Positions 34,052 through 42,423 of a DNA stretch of 64,000 nucleotides are shown piece by piece. The position numbers and the translations under genes were made by a program. Source of the DNA: Pseudomonas sp. CFBP 13711 (GTDB lineage Bacteria > Pseudomonadota > Gammaproteobacteria > Pseudomonadales > Pseudomonadaceae); NCBI RefSeq assembly GCF_014842265.1, contig NZ_JACYVI010000019.1:20467-84466 (forward strand), read 5' to 3'. Within the stretch, counting starts at the first letter, position 1, and every line of letters starts with the position of its first letter. The notes beneath the pieces were generated by a model that searched no databases, was not told the origin of the DNA, and worked only from the letters and a program-made list of their open reading frames with translations.

Positions 34052-34671
34052 TGACCCCGATTCAGGAACAACTTGTCGCCCTGGCCGGAGTCTTTCAGGC
34101 CGCTGTGCTGGTCGATCGCATCGCCAAGACCGGCCAGGCCGGTGAAGCGGCTGTTGGCTGCCTGATGGGCACGCTGCTGGTCATGGACCCGAAAGACACG
34201 CTGGACGTGTTCGGTGGCGACGACCTGAATCTGCACGAGGGCTATCGCGCCCTCGCCAGCGCTCTGGAACGGGATCCGGCCACGCTGCAACGGGAACCCC
34301 TGCGTTATGCCCTGGCGATGCTGGGCCTGGAACGTCAACTGTCCAAGCGCGAGGACATGCTCGACACCATCGGCAAGCGCCTGCCGCAGATCAAATCCCA
34401 GGTCGAGCATTTCGGTATCGTTCACGAGAACGTCATTGCCGCCAGCGGCGCGCTGTATCAGGACACCCTGAGCACCTTGCGTCAGCGGATTCAGGTCCAC
34501 GGCGACATGCGCAATCTGCAGCAACCCAACAACGCCTCGAAAATCCGCGCGCTGTTACTCGCCGGTATTCGCTGCGCGCGCCTTTGGCGACAAGTGGGCG
34601 GCCACCGCTGGCAACTGGTCATCAGCCGCCGCAAGTTATTGAAAGAACTGTATCCATTGCTTCACCGCTGA
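34051..34671 (+). CDS. hflD: HflD, high-frequency lysogenization protein homologue
   Basis: This 206-residue, mostly helical peripheral membrane protein has the family features ALAGVFQAAVLVDRIA, YRALASALERDP and ALAMLGLERQLSKR. In E. coli HflD binds lambda CII. Its role in Pseudomonas is unknown. The start at 34051 overlaps the mnmA stop. A longer frame from 33709 reads through mnmA and is rejected. Confidence 0.93.
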   Translation: MTPIQEQLVALAGVFQAAVLVDRIAKTGQAGEAAVGCLMGTLLVMDPKDTLDVFGGDDLNLHEGYRALASALERDPATLQREPLRYALAMLGLERQLSKREDMLDTIGKRLPQIKSQVEHFGIVHENVIAASGALYQDTLSTLRQRIQVHGDMRNLQQPNNASKIRALLLAGIRCARLWRQVGGHRWQLVISRRKLLKELYPLLHR

Positions 34672-34722
34672 GTGGCCAACCCCATTCAGCCCGCTCCGAA
34701 CCTGACATCGCGCGAGTCATAA

Positions 34723-34753
34723 CGGTCAGCCAGCCTCGGCTGACCGGAATTTT
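34723..34753 (+). terminator. hairpin between hflD and purB
   Basis: CGGTCAGCC (34723-34731), six bases, GGCTGACCG (34738-34746), then GAATTTTC. The stem is strong and the T-run short, so this is a probable terminator or partial attenuator before purB. Confidence 0.55.
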
Positions 34754-34803
34754 CATGTATGATACGCGCCCCTTTTCGTCGCCTGACAGTCCGAGAACAC
34801 CCC

Positions 34804-36174
34804 ATGCAGCTTTCTTCGCTCACTGCGGTTTCCCCTGTAGATGGCCGCTACGCCGGCAAAACCCAGGCCCTGCGCCCGATTTTCAGCGAGTACGGCCTGA
34901 TCCGTTTCCGCGCCCTGGTGGAAGTACGCTGGCTGCAACGCCTGGCGGCTCACCCGCAAATCCCTGAAGTGCCGGCATTCTCCGCCGAGGCCAACGCCCT
35001 CCTCGATGCCCTGGCTAACGATTTCGCTCTCGAGCATGCCGAGCGCGTGAAAGAGATCGAGCGCACCACCAACCACGACGTCAAGGCCATCGAGTACCTG
35101 CTCAAGGAGCAGGCGGCCAAGTTGCCGGAGCTGGCCAAGGTCAGCGAGTTCATCCACTTCGCCTGCACCAGCGAAGACATCAACAACCTGTCCCACGCGC
35201 TGATGCTGCGCGAAGGCCGCGACACCGTGCTGCTGCCGTTGATGCGGGAAATCGCCGAGTCGATCCGCGAGCTGGCGATCCGCTTCGCCGCCGTGCCGAT
35301 GCTCTCGCGCACCCACGGTCAGCCAGCCTCGCCGACCACCCTGGGCAAGGAACTGGCCAACGTCGTTTACCGCCTGGAACGCCAGATCGCTCAAGTCGCT
35401 GCCGTGCCGCTGCTGGGCAAGATCAACGGCGCCGTCGGCAACTACAACGCGCACCTGTCGGCCTACCCGGACATCGACTGGGAAGCCAACGCCCGCGCCT
35501 TCATCGAAGACGAGCTGGGTCTGGGCTTCAACCCCTACACCACGCAGATCGAGCCGCACGATTACATCGCCGAGCTTTTCGACGCGATCGCCCGTTACAA
35601 CACGATCCTGATCGACTTCGACCGCGACATCTGGGGCTACATCTCCCTGGGCTATTTCAAGCAGCGCACCATCGCCGGCGAAATCGGCTCGTCGACCATG
35701 CCGCACAAGGTCAACCCGATCGACTTCGAAAACTCCGAAGGCAACCTCGGCATCGCCAACGCGCTGTTCCAGCATTTGGCCAGCAAATTGCCAATCTCCC
35801 GTTGGCAGCGTGACCTGACGGACTCCACTGTGCTGCGTAACCTCGGCGTGGGCTTCGCTCACAGCGTGATTGCCTACGAAGCGAGCCTGAAAGGCATCGG
35901 CAAGCTGGAACTCAACGAGCAGAAGATCGCCGCCGATCTGGACGCTTGCTGGGAAGTCCTGGCCGAGCCGATCCAGACAGTCATGCGTCGCTACGACATC
36001 GAGAACCCGTACGAGAAGCTCAAGGAATTGACCCGCGGCAAGGGCATCGGCCCTGAAGCACTGTTGACCTTCATCGACGGTCTGGACATGCCTGCCGAAG
36101 CCAAGGCCGAGCTGAAAAAGCTCACGCCGGCGAACTACATCGGCAACGCCGTGGCGCAAGCCAAGCGCATCTGA
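34804..36174 (+). CDS. purB: adenylosuccinate lyase
   Basis: This 456-residue enzyme acts twice in purine synthesis, on SAICAR and adenylosuccinate. The fumarase-superfamily signature SSTMPHKVNPIDFENSEG is present, as is RTHGQPASPTTLGKE. The start at 34804 matches the family N-terminus QLSSLTAVSPVDGRYAGKT. 34759 is rejected. Confidence 0.98.
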   Translation: MQLSSLTAVSPVDGRYAGKTQALRPIFSEYGLIRFRALVEVRWLQRLAAHPQIPEVPAFSAEANALLDALANDFALEHAERVKEIERTTNHDVKAIEYLLKEQAAKLPELAKVSEFIHFACTSEDINNLSHALMLREGRDTVLLPLMREIAESIRELAIRFAAVPMLSRTHGQPASPTTLGKELANVVYRLERQIAQVAAVPLLGKINGAVGNYNAHLSAYPDIDWEANARAFIEDELGLGFNPYTTQIEPHDYIAELFDAIARYNTILIDFDRDIWGYISLGYFKQRTIAGEIGSSTMPHKVNPIDFENSEGNLGIANALFQHLASKLPISRWQRDLTDSTVLRNLGVGFAHSVIAYEASLKGIGKLELNEQKIAADLDACWEVLAEPIQTVMRRYDIENPYEKLKELTRGKGIGPEALLTFIDGLDMPAEAKAELKKLTPANYIGNAVAQAKRI

Positions 36175-36193
36175 CCGCACTGCACACGCTCTG

Positions 36194-36219
36194 AACGCCC
36201 GGCTGAGCCGGGCGTTTTT
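36194..36219 (+). terminator. purB terminator
   Basis: AACGCCCGGC, TGA, GCCGGGCGTTTTT. Strong intrinsic terminator. Confidence 0.9.
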
Positions 36220-36258
36220 ATTCCCGTCGTAAAAACTCGTTTTTTCAATAGGTTACAC

Positions 36259-37425
36259 ATGAATCCTGACATCCCTCTTCAGCTCCTAGGTGGCATCACA
36301 GCGCGCGAGTTCCTGCGTGACTACTGGCAGAAGAAACCTTTGCTGATCCGTCAGGCCATTCCGGATTTCCAGAGCCCGATCGACGCCGACGAACTGGCGG
36401 GCCTGGCGCTGGAAGAAGAAGTTGAATCGCGCCTGGTCATCGAGAAAGGCGAGCGCCCGTGGGAGCTGCGCCGCGGCCCGTTCGCCGAAGACGAATTCAG
36501 CAAACTGCCGGAGCGTGAGTGGACCTTGCTGGTCCAGGCCGTGGATCAGTTCGTGCCTGAAGTCAGCGAACTGCTGGAAAACTTCCGCTTCCTGCCGAGC
36601 TGGCGCATCGATGACGTGATGATCAGCTACGCCGCGCCAGGCGGCAGCGTGGGTCCGCATTTCGACAACTACGACGTGTTCCTGCTGCAGGGTCACGGCA
36701 AGCGTCACTGGCAGATCGGTCAGATGTGCGACGCCGAGAGCCAACTGCTCGAGCACGCCGACCTGCGCATCCTCGCCGACTTCCAGGGTACCGACGAGTG
36801 GACGCTGGAACCGGGCGACATGCTCTATCTGCCCCCGCGTCTGGCCCACTGCGGCGTCGCCGTGGATGAGTGCCTGACGTACTCGGTGGGCTTCCGCGCG
36901 CCAAGCGCCGCTGAAGTGCTGACCCACTTCACGGACTTCCTCAGCCAGTTCATGTCTGAAGAAGAACGCTACACCGATGCCGACGCGCAACCGGTCAGCG
37001 ATCCGCACCAGATTCAGCGTGATGCCCTTGATCGCCTGAAGGGCTTGCTGGCCGAGCACATGGGTGACGAGCGCCTGCTGCTGACCTGGTTCGGCCAGTT
37101 CATGACCGAGCCGCGTTATCCCGAGCTGGTGGTCGGCCCGGAACTGGCCGAGAGCGAGCTGCTCGACAGTCTGGAACAGGGCGCCGTGCTGATCCGCAAC
37201 CCGAGCGCGCGACTGGCGTGGTCGGAAGTCGACGACGACCTGCTGTTGTTCGCCAGCGGTCAGAGCCGTCTGTTGCCGGGCCATCTGCGCGAACTGTTGA
37301 AAATGATCTGTGCAGCCGATGCGCTGCATATCGACAATCTGGGCCAATGGCTGGCAGATGACGATGGACGTAACCTGCTCTGTGAGCTGGTCAAACAAGG
37401 AAGTCTGGGGTTTGCTGATGAATAA
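36259..37425 (+). CDS. roxA: ribosomal protein uL16 3-hydroxylase RoxA (YcfD), JmjC/cupin
   Basis: This 388-residue Fe(II)/2-oxoglutarate oxygenase hydroxylates an arginine of ribosomal protein L16. The metal triad is visible as His134 and Asp136 in VGPHFDNYD and His197 in RLAHCGV. The C-terminal winged-helix part is as in E. coli YcfD. It overlaps the next gene by 8 bases. Confidence 0.94.
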   Translation: MNPDIPLQLLGGITAREFLRDYWQKKPLLIRQAIPDFQSPIDADELAGLALEEEVESRLVIEKGERPWELRRGPFAEDEFSKLPEREWTLLVQAVDQFVPEVSELLENFRFLPSWRIDDVMISYAAPGGSVGPHFDNYDVFLLQGHGKRHWQIGQMCDAESQLLEHADLRILADFQGTDEWTLEPGDMLYLPPRLAHCGVAVDECLTYSVGFRAPSAAEVLTHFTDFLSQFMSEEERYTDADAQPVSDPHQIQRDALDRLKGLLAEHMGDERLLLTWFGQFMTEPRYPELVVGPELAESELLDSLEQGAVLIRNPSARLAWSEVDDDLLLFASGQSRLLPGHLRELLKMICAADALHIDNLGQWLADDDGRNLLCELVKQGSLGFADE

Positions 37426-37843
37426 GATCCACGTACGGGTAGCCGACTGGCAGAAAGACAACGCCGACATCCGGCGCATTCGCGACGCTGTATTCGTGTC
37501 GGAACAGTCGGTGCCGCCCGAACTGGAATGGGACTCGGAAGATGCAGACGCTCTGCATTTTCTGGCGCTGGAAGGCGATTACGCCGTGGGCACCGCGCGC
37601 CTGTTGCCGGACGGTGAGTTTGGCCGATTGTCCGTGCTGAAAGACTGGCGCGGGCTGAACGTAGGCGAGGCGCTGATCACCGCCATCCTCGCCGAAGCAG
37701 AGCGCCGCGGCCTGAAACAGCAGCGGCTCAGCGCTCAGGTTCATGCCACGGCACTCTACGAGCGCTTCGGTTTTAGCGTGGTCAGCGACGAGTTCCTCGA
37801 AGCCGGCCTGCCCCACGTGGACATGGTGCGCCACTCGCACTGA
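37418..37843 (+). CDS. GNAT family N-acetyltransferase
   Basis: This 141-residue GNAT protein has RRIRDAVFVSEQSVPPELEW at the N-terminus, the acetyl-CoA region near LKDWRGLNVGEALITAIL, and AQVHATALYERFGF. The C-terminal region GLPHVDMVR is typical of the ElaA/YjcF-like subgroup. The substrate is unknown. It is translationally coupled to roxA. Confidence 0.9.
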   Translation: MNKIHVRVADWQKDNADIRRIRDAVFVSEQSVPPELEWDSEDADALHFLALEGDYAVGTARLLPDGEFGRLSVLKDWRGLNVGEALITAILAEAERRGLKQQRLSAQVHATALYERFGFSVVSDEFLEAGLPHVDMVRHSH

Positions 37844-38006
37844 TTGCCCATTGCTGCACCCGGCGCCCCGGCGTTCGCGCCTCAGCTGTCTATGCTGAAA
37901 CGCGAGCACCGGGGCGTTTTGCTGCCTGCGATTCAACTTGGTGCTGCGCGGGCCGACAAACTGGCAAACTCGTCGTTCAGACGCGCCCCTCGCGGAGACC
38001 ACATCG

Positions 38007-38795
38007 ATGTCATTACGCACCCTCCTCGCTTCACTGTTGTTGGCTTGCAGCTTCACGGCCGCGGCCGCCACTGAAGTCATCCCCCTGAATTACCGCACCA
38101 GCGACGATCTGCTGCCCACCGTAAAGTCGTTTCTGGGCAACGAAGGCAGCGTCAATGCCTATGGCAACAAGCTGATCGTCAACGCCGAACCAGACAAGAT
38201 CAGCGAACTGCGCGACCTGCTCGGTCAACTCGATACCGCGCCCAAGCGACTCATGATCAGCGTCGACACCAGTGACAGCACGGTCCAGAGCGACCAGGGT
38301 TACTCGGTCAATGGCACCGTGCGTTCCCAGGACGGACGCATCAGCGCCGACGGCCGCACGCGCATCCAGAATTACGGCACCGCAAGTCGCGACGGTGGCG
38401 TGCAACAGGTTCAGGCCAACGAAGGGACGCCGGCGCTGATTCAGATGGGCCAGAGCATACCTATCACCACGGTGCAGTCCGATGGCTATGGCTACCCGCA
38501 GACCAACACGCAGTATCGAAACGTGACCCAGGGCTTCTACGTCACCGCGACGGTCACCGGTGACATAGTCCACCTGAGCATCAGCACCAACAACGACCGC
38601 ATGAGCCAGCAACAGGCCGACGCCATCAAAGTGCAGAGCACCGACACGCAAGTCAGTGGTCGGCTGGGTGAGTGGATCACGCTGGCCGGCGCCAGCGATC
38701 AGTCCCGCGCCGACGAGCATGGCGTCGTCCGACGCTATTCGACACAGGGCAGCAATGACATGCAGCTGCGGGTGAAGGTCGATAGCCTGGATTGA
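38007..38795 (+). CDS. periplasmic secretin-domain (NolW-like) protein
   Basis: This 262-residue protein has a signal peptide (RTLLASLLLACSFTAAAA). It is followed by a short type II/III secretion NolW-like domain (EVIPLNYRTSDDLLPTVKSF, with NKLIVNAEPDKISELRDLL). A beta-rich C-terminal part resembles the start of a secretin domain (SIPITTVQSDG, TQGFYVTATV), but the protein is too short to form a full secretin. No secretion genes are nearby. The start at 38007 is preferred over 37938 because it places the signal peptide at the N-terminus. Confidence 0.82.
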   Translation: MSLRTLLASLLLACSFTAAAATEVIPLNYRTSDDLLPTVKSFLGNEGSVNAYGNKLIVNAEPDKISELRDLLGQLDTAPKRLMISVDTSDSTVQSDQGYSVNGTVRSQDGRISADGRTRIQNYGTASRDGGVQQVQANEGTPALIQMGQSIPITTVQSDGYGYPQTNTQYRNVTQGFYVTATVTGDIVHLSISTNNDRMSQQQADAIKVQSTDTQVSGRLGEWITLAGASDQSRADEHGVVRRYSTQGSNDMQLRVKVDSLD

Positions 38796-38854
38796 GGGGA
38801 ACCGCTCGTTATCGCAATGCCAAGCCAAGGGTGATTTAGCCACTGCGCAAAATT

Positions 38855-38944
38855 GTGGGAGTGAGCTTGCTCACGAAGAGGCCGGTGCAGCCAATGGCTC
38901 TCCGGTGGCTGACAAAAGGCTTTCGCGAGCAAGCTCGCTCCCAC
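38855..38944. repeat. REP doublet (REPIN)
   Basis: gtgggagtgagcttgctcac (from 38855) and the inverted copy gagcaagctcgctcccac (ending 38944) flank a 44-bp spacer, the same design as at 11487-11576. Confidence 0.85.
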
Positions 38945-38990
38945 ATGGACCGTGGCCATCCGTGCTATTCCGGTTAGATACCGCCAATTA

Positions 38991-39014
38991 TGTAGTGCCC
39001 AATCCGGCACTACA
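38991..39014. promoter_or_regulatory. palindrome 1 upstream of aceA, TGTAGTGCC-N6-GGCACTACA
   Basis: This is a perfect 9-bp inverted repeat. Its TGTAGT and ACTACA outer arms recur in palindrome 2. It is a candidate operator for an RpiR-family regulator such as RccR, which is reported to control aceA in P. fluorescens. The match to its site is from memory. Confidence 0.6.
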
Positions 39015-39113
39015 TCCTGCCTCCATACCGTGACCGCCCAGTACCCGCGTTGACTTCCCCTTCTCAGCACTCACACGCCTGAAACTGACCGACAAGTCGT
39101 ATTAGACGAAGAA

Positions 39114-39139
39114 TGTAGTGCTCTCAAAAAAGCACTACA
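39114..39139. promoter_or_regulatory. palindrome 2 upstream of aceA, TGTAGTGCT-N8-AGCACTACA
   Basis: This second perfect 9-bp inverted repeat has the same TGTAGTGC arm, 123 bp downstream of palindrome 1. Two spaced sites before one promoter suggest looping or cooperative binding. Confidence 0.6.
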
Positions 39140-39434
39140 AAGTGTTTGACGAGGCAAAATCGGCGAGGCATGATGGCCTCGCTCCCGCTGATCGGAGGTC
39201 GTGCAGAACGCCTCCTGATCGCGCTCGAACTCTGCATGTTCGTGCCGATTAGCGTCATTTCCGCCCAAAAGGCAGCTTCATCGCCTCATCATCCTGATGG
39301 CGAAAAAATCTGACTGAGAATCCATGCTTTCCGATTCAGTGAGCAGCCATCAGTGCGCCTTGAAGAAACCCGGCGCCGGCGAAGCAAGGAGCTTCACCTC
39401 AAGACCCACAACACCAAGCAACGAGGTTTACCCC

Positions 39435-40760
39435 ATGGCACTGACACGCGAACAACAAATTGCAGCCATCGAGAAAGACTGGGCCGAGAATCCACGCTGG
39501 AAAGGCGTAACCCGCACCTACTCCGCTGCTGACGTCGTCCGCCTGCGTGGCTCGGTTCAGCCTGAACACACGTTTGCAAAGCTGGGCGCTGACAAGCTGT
39601 GGAACCTGGTGACCCAGGGCGCCAAGCCGTCCTTCCGACCCGACAAGGATTTCGTCAACTGCATGGGCGCCCTCACCGGCGGTCAGGCCGTGCAACAAGT
39701 CAAAGCCGGCATCCAGGCGATTTACCTGTCTGGCTGGCAAGTCGCGGCGGACAACAACTCCGCCGAATCGATGTACCCCGATCAGTCGCTGTACCCGGTG
39801 GACTCGGTGCCGACCGTGGTCAAGCGCATCAATAACTCGTTCCGCCGTGCCGACCAGATCCAGTGGAAAGCCGGCAAAAACCCGGGCAACGAAGGCTATA
39901 TCGATTACTTCGCGCCGATCGTGGCCGACGCCGAAGCCGGTTTCGGCGGCGTGCTCAACGCCTACGAACTGATGAAGAGCATGATCGAGGCAGGCGCAGC
40001 GGGCGTGCACTTCGAAGACCAACTGGCGTCCGTGAAAAAATGCGGTCACATGGGCGGCAAGGTGCTGGTGCCCACCCAGGAAGCCGTACAGAAACTGGTG
40101 GCTGCCCGCCTGGCGGCTGACGTTGCCGGCGTGCCGACCATCATTCTGGCGCGTACCGATGCCAACGCCGCAGACCTGCTGACCTCGGACTGCGACCCGT
40201 ATGACCAGCCGTTCGTGACCGGCACCCGCACGCCGGAAGGCTTCTACAAAGTACGAGCCGGCCTCGACCAGGCGATTGCCCGCGGCCTGGCGTACGCGCC
40301 ATATGCCGATCTGATCTGGTGTGAAACCGCCAAGCCGGATCTGGACGAGGCCCGTCGCTTCGCCGAAGCGATCAAAAAGGAATACCCGGATCAGCTGCTG
40401 TCCTACAACTGCTCGCCTTCCTTCAACTGGAAGAAGAATCTGGACGACGCGACCATCGCCAAATTCCAGCGCGAGCTGTCGGCAATGGGCTACAAGCATC
40501 AGTTCATCACGCTGGCCGGCATCCACAACATGTGGCACAGCATGTTCAACCTGGCGCACGACTACGCCCGCAACGACATGACCGCCTACGTGAAACTGCA
40601 AGAACAGGAGTTTGCCGACGCGGCCAAGGGCTACACCTTCGTGGCGCACCAGCAGGAAGTGGGAACCGGCTACTTCGATGACATGACCACGGTCATTCAG
40701 GGCGGCAAGTCTTCAGTGACCGCACTGACGGGTTCGACGGAAGAAGAACAGTTCCATTAA
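39435..40760 (+). CDS. aceA: isocitrate lyase
   Basis: This 441-residue enzyme of the glyoxylate shunt splits isocitrate into glyoxylate and succinate. The catalytic KKCGHMGGKVL motif is present, with the SWQVAADNN and ILARTDANAADLL motifs. The ATG at 39435 with GAGG upstream matches the family start ALTREQQIAAIEKDWAENP. 39324 is rejected. A short GC-rich hairpin follows at 40783. Confidence 0.97.
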   Translation: MALTREQQIAAIEKDWAENPRWKGVTRTYSAADVVRLRGSVQPEHTFAKLGADKLWNLVTQGAKPSFRPDKDFVNCMGALTGGQAVQQVKAGIQAIYLSGWQVAADNNSAESMYPDQSLYPVDSVPTVVKRINNSFRRADQIQWKAGKNPGNEGYIDYFAPIVADAEAGFGGVLNAYELMKSMIEAGAAGVHFEDQLASVKKCGHMGGKVLVPTQEAVQKLVAARLAADVAGVPTIILARTDANAADLLTSDCDPYDQPFVTGTRTPEGFYKVRAGLDQAIARGLAYAPYADLIWCETAKPDLDEARRFAEAIKKEYPDQLLSYNCSPSFNWKKNLDDATIAKFQRELSAMGYKHQFITLAGIHNMWHSMFNLAHDYARNDMTAYVKLQEQEFADAAKGYTFVAHQQEVGTGYFDDMTTVIQGGKSSVTALTGSTEEEQFH

Positions 40761-40782
40761 GCCACTACGCATTGGGAATTCA

Positions 40783-40805
40783 GAGGCCGCCTACGGGCGG
40801 CTTTC
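40783..40805 (+). terminator. aceA terminator
   Basis: GCCGCC (40786-40791), a 4-base loop (TACG), GGCGGC, TTTC. The U-tract is short. Confidence 0.6.
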
Positions 40806-41250
40806 TGATGACAGTGAGGGATTAAACCTACGTTGCTGGTCAACTATTAACGATAGACAACTCAAATCAGCGTCTAAAAGTTAATTAACCACACACTCAA
40901 TAACCGTCTTCCTCTCCCGGCTAATTAAACGGGAACTTCGTCACGTTCCAGTGACACACATCAAACCCAGCCGCCAAATGATATTTATTATCATTTAAGT
41001 CAGGTCGAACTGTCGCCGCGCCGTAAGAAACATATTTCTCCAAACCCTCTTCGATGCCCGTCCCCGCTGGGGCTAAGCATGAAAACCGTGACCTATCTCA
41101 TTAATCCTGCGAATAAATTTGATGCAGAAAATTTACTTGCCCTCCTTTTGCACATAAAATCCCGGAATTGATCGCACTGCGACATATCGTCACTGCTTCT
41201 ACTTCTTTTCCAAGCCCAGAGACCTTTGCTCTCTGTTAAGGACTGCCAGC
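40806..41250. other. AT-rich regulatory region upstream of nuoA
   Basis: This 445-bp stretch is clearly more AT-rich than its neighbours. It holds no supported gene and probably contains the promoter or promoters of the 15-kb nuo operon. A Fur-like palindrome lies at 40976-40996. Confidence 0.6.
40976..40996. promoter_or_regulatory. Fur-box-like palindrome upstream of nuoA
   Basis: AAATGATA (40976-40983), TTTAT, TATCATTT (40989-40996). The inner 15 bases TGATATTTATTATCA match the 7-1-7 Fur consensus at 13 positions. It could link iron status to the iron-rich complex I. Binding is not shown. Confidence 0.45.
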
Positions 41251-41664
41251 ATGCCCGACTCGACAGGATTGATTGCCCACAATTGGGGCTTCGCCGTGTT
41301 TCTCCTTGGTGTCGTCGGCCTCTGCGCCTTCATGCTCGGCCTTTCCAGCCTGCTGGGTTCCAAAGCCTGGGGCCGCAGTAAAAACGAACCGTTCGAATCC
41401 GGCATGCTGCCCACCGGCGGCGCCCGTCTGCGGCTCTCGGCAAAATTCTATCTGGTCGCGATGCTCTTCGTGATTTTCGACATTGAAGCCCTCTTTCTGT
41501 ACGCCTGGTCTGTGTCCGTCCGCGAAAGCGGCTGGACCGGCTTCGCCGAAGCGCTCGTTTTCATAGCAATTCTGTTGGCAGGTCTTGTCTACCTATGGCG
41601 GGTAGGGGCGCTCGATTGGGCTCCCGTTGGTCGTCGTAACCGGCAGGCGAAGCTAAAACAATGA
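41251..41664 (+). CDS. nuoA: NADH-quinone oxidoreductase subunit A
   Basis: This 137-residue membrane subunit has three helices. The conserved loop KNEPFESGMLPTGGARLRLS and FDIEALFLYAW lie at the quinone-site interface. It is the first gene of the nuo operon. Confidence 0.97.
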   Translation: MPDSTGLIAHNWGFAVFLLGVVGLCAFMLGLSSLLGSKAWGRSKNEPFESGMLPTGGARLRLSAKFYLVAMLFVIFDIEALFLYAWSVSVRESGWTGFAEALVFIAILLAGLVYLWRVGALDWAPVGRRNRQAKLKQ

Positions 41665-41674
41665 GGCTTTGGCA

Positions 41675-42349
41675 ATGCAATATAATCTCACCAGGATCGA
41701 CCCGGATGCTCCTAACGAGCAGTACCCCATCGGCGAACGCGAAGTCGTTTCCGATCCGTTAGAAGACCAAGTCCACAAAAACATCTACATGGGCAAGCTC
41801 GAAGACGTGCTGAATGGCGCGGTCAACTGGGGTCGCAAGAACTCCCTTTGGCCGTACAACTTCGGCCTGTCGTGCTGCTATGTGGAAATGACCACCGCGT
41901 TCACGGCGCCCCACGACATCGCGCGATTCGGCGCCGAAGTGATCCGGGCATCGCCGCGCCAAGCGGATTTCATGGTCATCGCCGGCACCCCGTTTCTGAA
42001 GATGGCCCCGATCATCCAGCGCCTCTATGAGCAAATGCTGGAGCCCAAGTGGGTCATCTCCATGGGCGCCTGTGCCAACTCCGGTGGCATGTATGACATC
42101 TATTCCGTGGTTCAGGGCGTGGATAAATTCCTCCCTGTGGATGTTTACGTGCCCGGCTGCCCGCCCCGTCCAGAGGCATTTCTGCAAGGCTTGATGCTGT
42201 TGCAGGAATCCATTGGCCAGGAGCGTCGTCCCCTTTCCTGGGTCGTCGGTGATCAGGGCGTTTATCGCGCCGAGATGCCGTCGCAGAAGGAACAGCGCCG
42301 CGAACAGCGTATTGCGGTGACCAACCTGCGCAGCCCCGACGAAGTCTGA
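41675..42349 (+). CDS. nuoB: NADH-quinone oxidoreductase subunit B
   Basis: This 224-residue subunit holds cluster N2. Its ligands are in LSCCYVEM, GACANSGG and PGCPPRPEA. The ATG at 41675 is preferred over a TTG at 41669 because ATGAGG lies 8 bases before it. Residues AGTPFLKMAP differ from the AGTCF seen in many relatives, but that position is not an N2 ligand. Confidence 0.97.
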   Translation: MQYNLTRIDPDAPNEQYPIGEREVVSDPLEDQVHKNIYMGKLEDVLNGAVNWGRKNSLWPYNFGLSCCYVEMTTAFTAPHDIARFGAEVIRASPRQADFMVIAGTPFLKMAPIIQRLYEQMLEPKWVISMGACANSGGMYDIYSVVQGVDKFLPVDVYVPGCPPRPEAFLQGLMLLQESIGQERRPLSWVVGDQGVYRAEMPSQKEQRREQRIAVTNLRSPDEV

Positions 42350-42423
42350 TCCAGTTTTTCTTTTACAAAAAGAAGCCTGAACCTGGGTTCATTCTGTACG
42401 TTGACCGATAGCGATCGAGACCT

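Larger units (their letters stand above)
38796..39434. other. 639-bp gap before aceA
   Basis: No gene is supported. The stretch contains a REP doublet (38855-38944), two related palindromes (38991-39014 and 39114-39139) and the probable aceA promoter region. Confidence 0.7.

Noticed and set aside
41969..41998. NuoB lacks the cysteine of the common AGTCF motif
   Set aside because: That position is not a ligand of cluster N2, and other lineages also vary there, so it is unlikely to matter.
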